Positions 6,093 to 6,824 of a DNA stretch of 6,824 nt are shown here, piece by piece. The position numbers and the translations under genes are program-made. Origin of the DNA: Thermoflexales bacterium (GTDB lineage: Bacteria; Chloroflexota; Anaerolineae; S140-20); contig WFUY01000487.1 of assembly GCA_015484715.1 (NCBI GenBank), positions 1 through 6,824 of the forward strand, written 5' to 3'. The notes beneath the pieces were generated by a model. That model was not told the DNA's origin. It was given only the letters and a program-made list of their open reading frames with translations, and did no database searches. How positions within the stretch are numbered: position 1 is the first letter of the stretch; the number at the start of each line of letters is the position of its first letter.

Positions 6093-6152
6093 GAAAACGT
6101 GAGGCCATCCTTCGCCCTTCCCCGTCCCCGGATCGTTGGGTGGCTCTCACGT
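6093..6152 (-). terminator. Probable intrinsic terminator of aroQ, overlapping its stop codon
   Basis: Read on the minus strand, ACGTGAGAGCCA (6152-6141) can pair with TGGCCTCACGT (6107-6097), with one bulge, and the second arm runs straight into TTTTCCC (6096-6090). The TGA stop of aroQ (6149-6147) lies inside the first arm. The 33-nt loop is longer than usual, which lowers confidence, but the T-run directly after the stem on the correct strand is supportive. Confidence 0.4.
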
Positions 6153-6584
6153 CCCCCTCAGATGCTTACGCAGGGCCTCCAGCCCCAGCAGGTAGCTCTG
6201 CACACCGAAGCCGCTGATCTGTCCCAGGCAGACGGGGGCGATCACCGAGCGGTGGCGGAAGGGCTCTCGGGCGTAGACGTTGGAGAGGTGGACCTCGACG
6301 GTGGGCAGCGCGACGGCGGCGATGGCGTCGCGCAGCGCGTAGGAATAGTGGGTAAGAGCCCCCGGGTTGATGAGGATGCCGTCGGCCCAGCGCCGGGCCT
6401 CGTGGATCGCCTCGATCAGCGCCCCTTCGTGGTTGGACTGGAGGATGCGCAGCGTCGCCCCGTGCTCGGCCGCCCACGCCTCCATCGCCCGGTTGATCAC
6501 CTCCAGCGTTGCCCGCCCGTAGACGTCCGGCTCCCGCTCCCCTAACAAGTTCAGGTTCGGTCCATGCAGGACCAGGATTCGCAT
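6147..6584 (-). CDS. aroQ: Type II 3-dehydroquinate dehydratase
   Basis: This cytoplasmic shikimate-pathway enzyme dehydrates 3-dehydroquinate to 3-dehydroshikimate by anti elimination; the family forms dodecamers. The 145-aa length is typical. Family motifs are all present: [10 protein letters not shown] (6-15), the lid Arg17 and catalytic Tyr22 in VYG, QSNHEG (49-54), [16 protein letters not shown] (72-87) with Asn73 and His79, [17 protein letters not shown] (97-113) with catalytic His99 and substrate-binding Arg110, and GQISGFG (121-127). These align with the known Mycobacterium tuberculosis active-site residues at a constant offset of 2, so the enzyme should be active. The ATG at 6584-6582 has a purine-rich GAGGGGGG just upstream (6598-6591). 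It lies 37 nt downstream of the partial gene at the window edge and in the same orientation, so the two may be co-transcribed; no promoter is evident in the gap. Confidence 0.97.
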   Translation of the reverse strand: MRILVLHGPNLNLLGEREPDVYGRATLEVINRAMEAWAAEHGATLRILQSNHEGALIEAIHEARRWADGILINPGALTHYSYALRDAIAAVALPTVEVHLSNVYAREPFRHRSVIAPVCLGQISGFGVQSYLLGLEALRKHLRGT

Positions 6585-6621
6585 ATCCTGCCCCCCTCAA
6601 CTGGTGCAGGGCACAAAGGCT

Positions 6622-6824
6622 TCAGCCCTCCGACAGCAGCGACAGCCTTTCCTGAAAGGCCTCCAGGCTCTCCGTCCGCATGGCCTCCACCAGCAGGTCC
6701 TGGAGCAGGATAGCGTCCTCGATCTCGGCCAGCCCCTCGGCGATGGGCTCCAACGCCGGCCCCGTCGGGTCAAACCGCACCCGCAGCAGGTGCAGGATGG
6801 CTTCCCGCTGCCCTTCTAGGATCC
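6622..6824 (-). CDS. C-terminal fragment of an Rpn/DUF4351-like protein (partial)
   Basis: An open frame enters from the right edge and ends at TGA (6624-6622), giving 66 visible residues: ILEGQREAILHLLRVRFDP, then a helical Glu/Leu-rich tail ending AFQERLSLLSEG. The EGQREAIL-LL--RF pattern followed by a short pair of helices resembles the C-terminus of Rpn-family (PD-(D/E)XK, recombination-promoting nuclease/putative transposase) and DUF4351 proteins, which are often multicopy in Chloroflexota and cyanobacteria. The nuclease domain would lie outside the window, so this call rests only on the tail. It is followed at 37 nt by aroQ. The frame has no start codon inside the window. Confidence 0.5.
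   Translation of the reverse strand, partial: ILEGQREAILHLLRVRFDPTGPALEPIAEGLAEIEDAILLQDLLVEAMRTESLEAFQERLSLLSEG

Noticed and set aside
6099..6545. Plus-strand open frame (148 aa) opposite aroQ
   Set aside because: aroQ on the minus strand has every catalytic motif; this frame is its mirror.

Overview
The window is GC-rich bacterial DNA. It carries four recognisable complete genes and one gene cut by the right edge. Taxonomic assignment is inference: the PAS sequence style of the kinase, the secreted Asp-box propeller ending in a YLPFVLR tail, the C-rich short-repeat spacer and the Rpn/DUF4351-like gene tail all resemble Chloroflexota (Anaerolineae-like) genomes. No 16S or other marker gene is present to prove it.

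Layout. Bases 1-409 are non-coding. They hold a GTCGGCG-type 7-mer array, two copies of a longer C-rich repeat, and a probable extended -10 promoter (TGGTATACT). Bases 410-3358 (+) encode a 982-aa membrane sensor histidine kinase: about six TM helices, then PAS, GAF, PAS with a Cys triplet, PAS, HisKA and HATPase_c. Its stop overlaps the start of a 129-aa single-domain response regulator (3355-3744, +) in an ATGA junction, so the two form one translationally coupled two-component unit. The spacer 3745-3982 holds a long hairpin, a second inverted repeat and another GGTATACT -10 element. Bases 3983-5809 (+) encode a 608-aa secreted protein with Asp-box (BNR-like) beta-propeller repeats, a C-terminal beta-rich domain and a YLPFVLR tail. 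A textbook hairpin terminator follows at 5813-5851.

The right end is on the minus strand. It has a C-terminal fragment of an Rpn/DUF4351-like protein (6622-6824), then aroQ, a type II 3-dehydroquinate dehydratase (6147-6584), with a probable terminator overlapping its stop codon. Bases 5852-6096, between the converging units, have no intact gene but may hold a frameshifted coding remnant on the minus strand.

How the genes fit together: the kinase and regulator should sense an intracellular or redox-type signal and pass phosphate to a regulator with no output domain, so another partner must act downstream. The secreted propeller has its own promoter and terminator and need not be a target of that system. 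aroQ is a housekeeping shikimate-pathway gene. I see no clear novel defence, mobile or biosynthetic system. The best leads are the Cys-triplet PAS domain, the C-terminal YLPFVLR tail of the secreted propeller, and the degraded segment between the converging genes.
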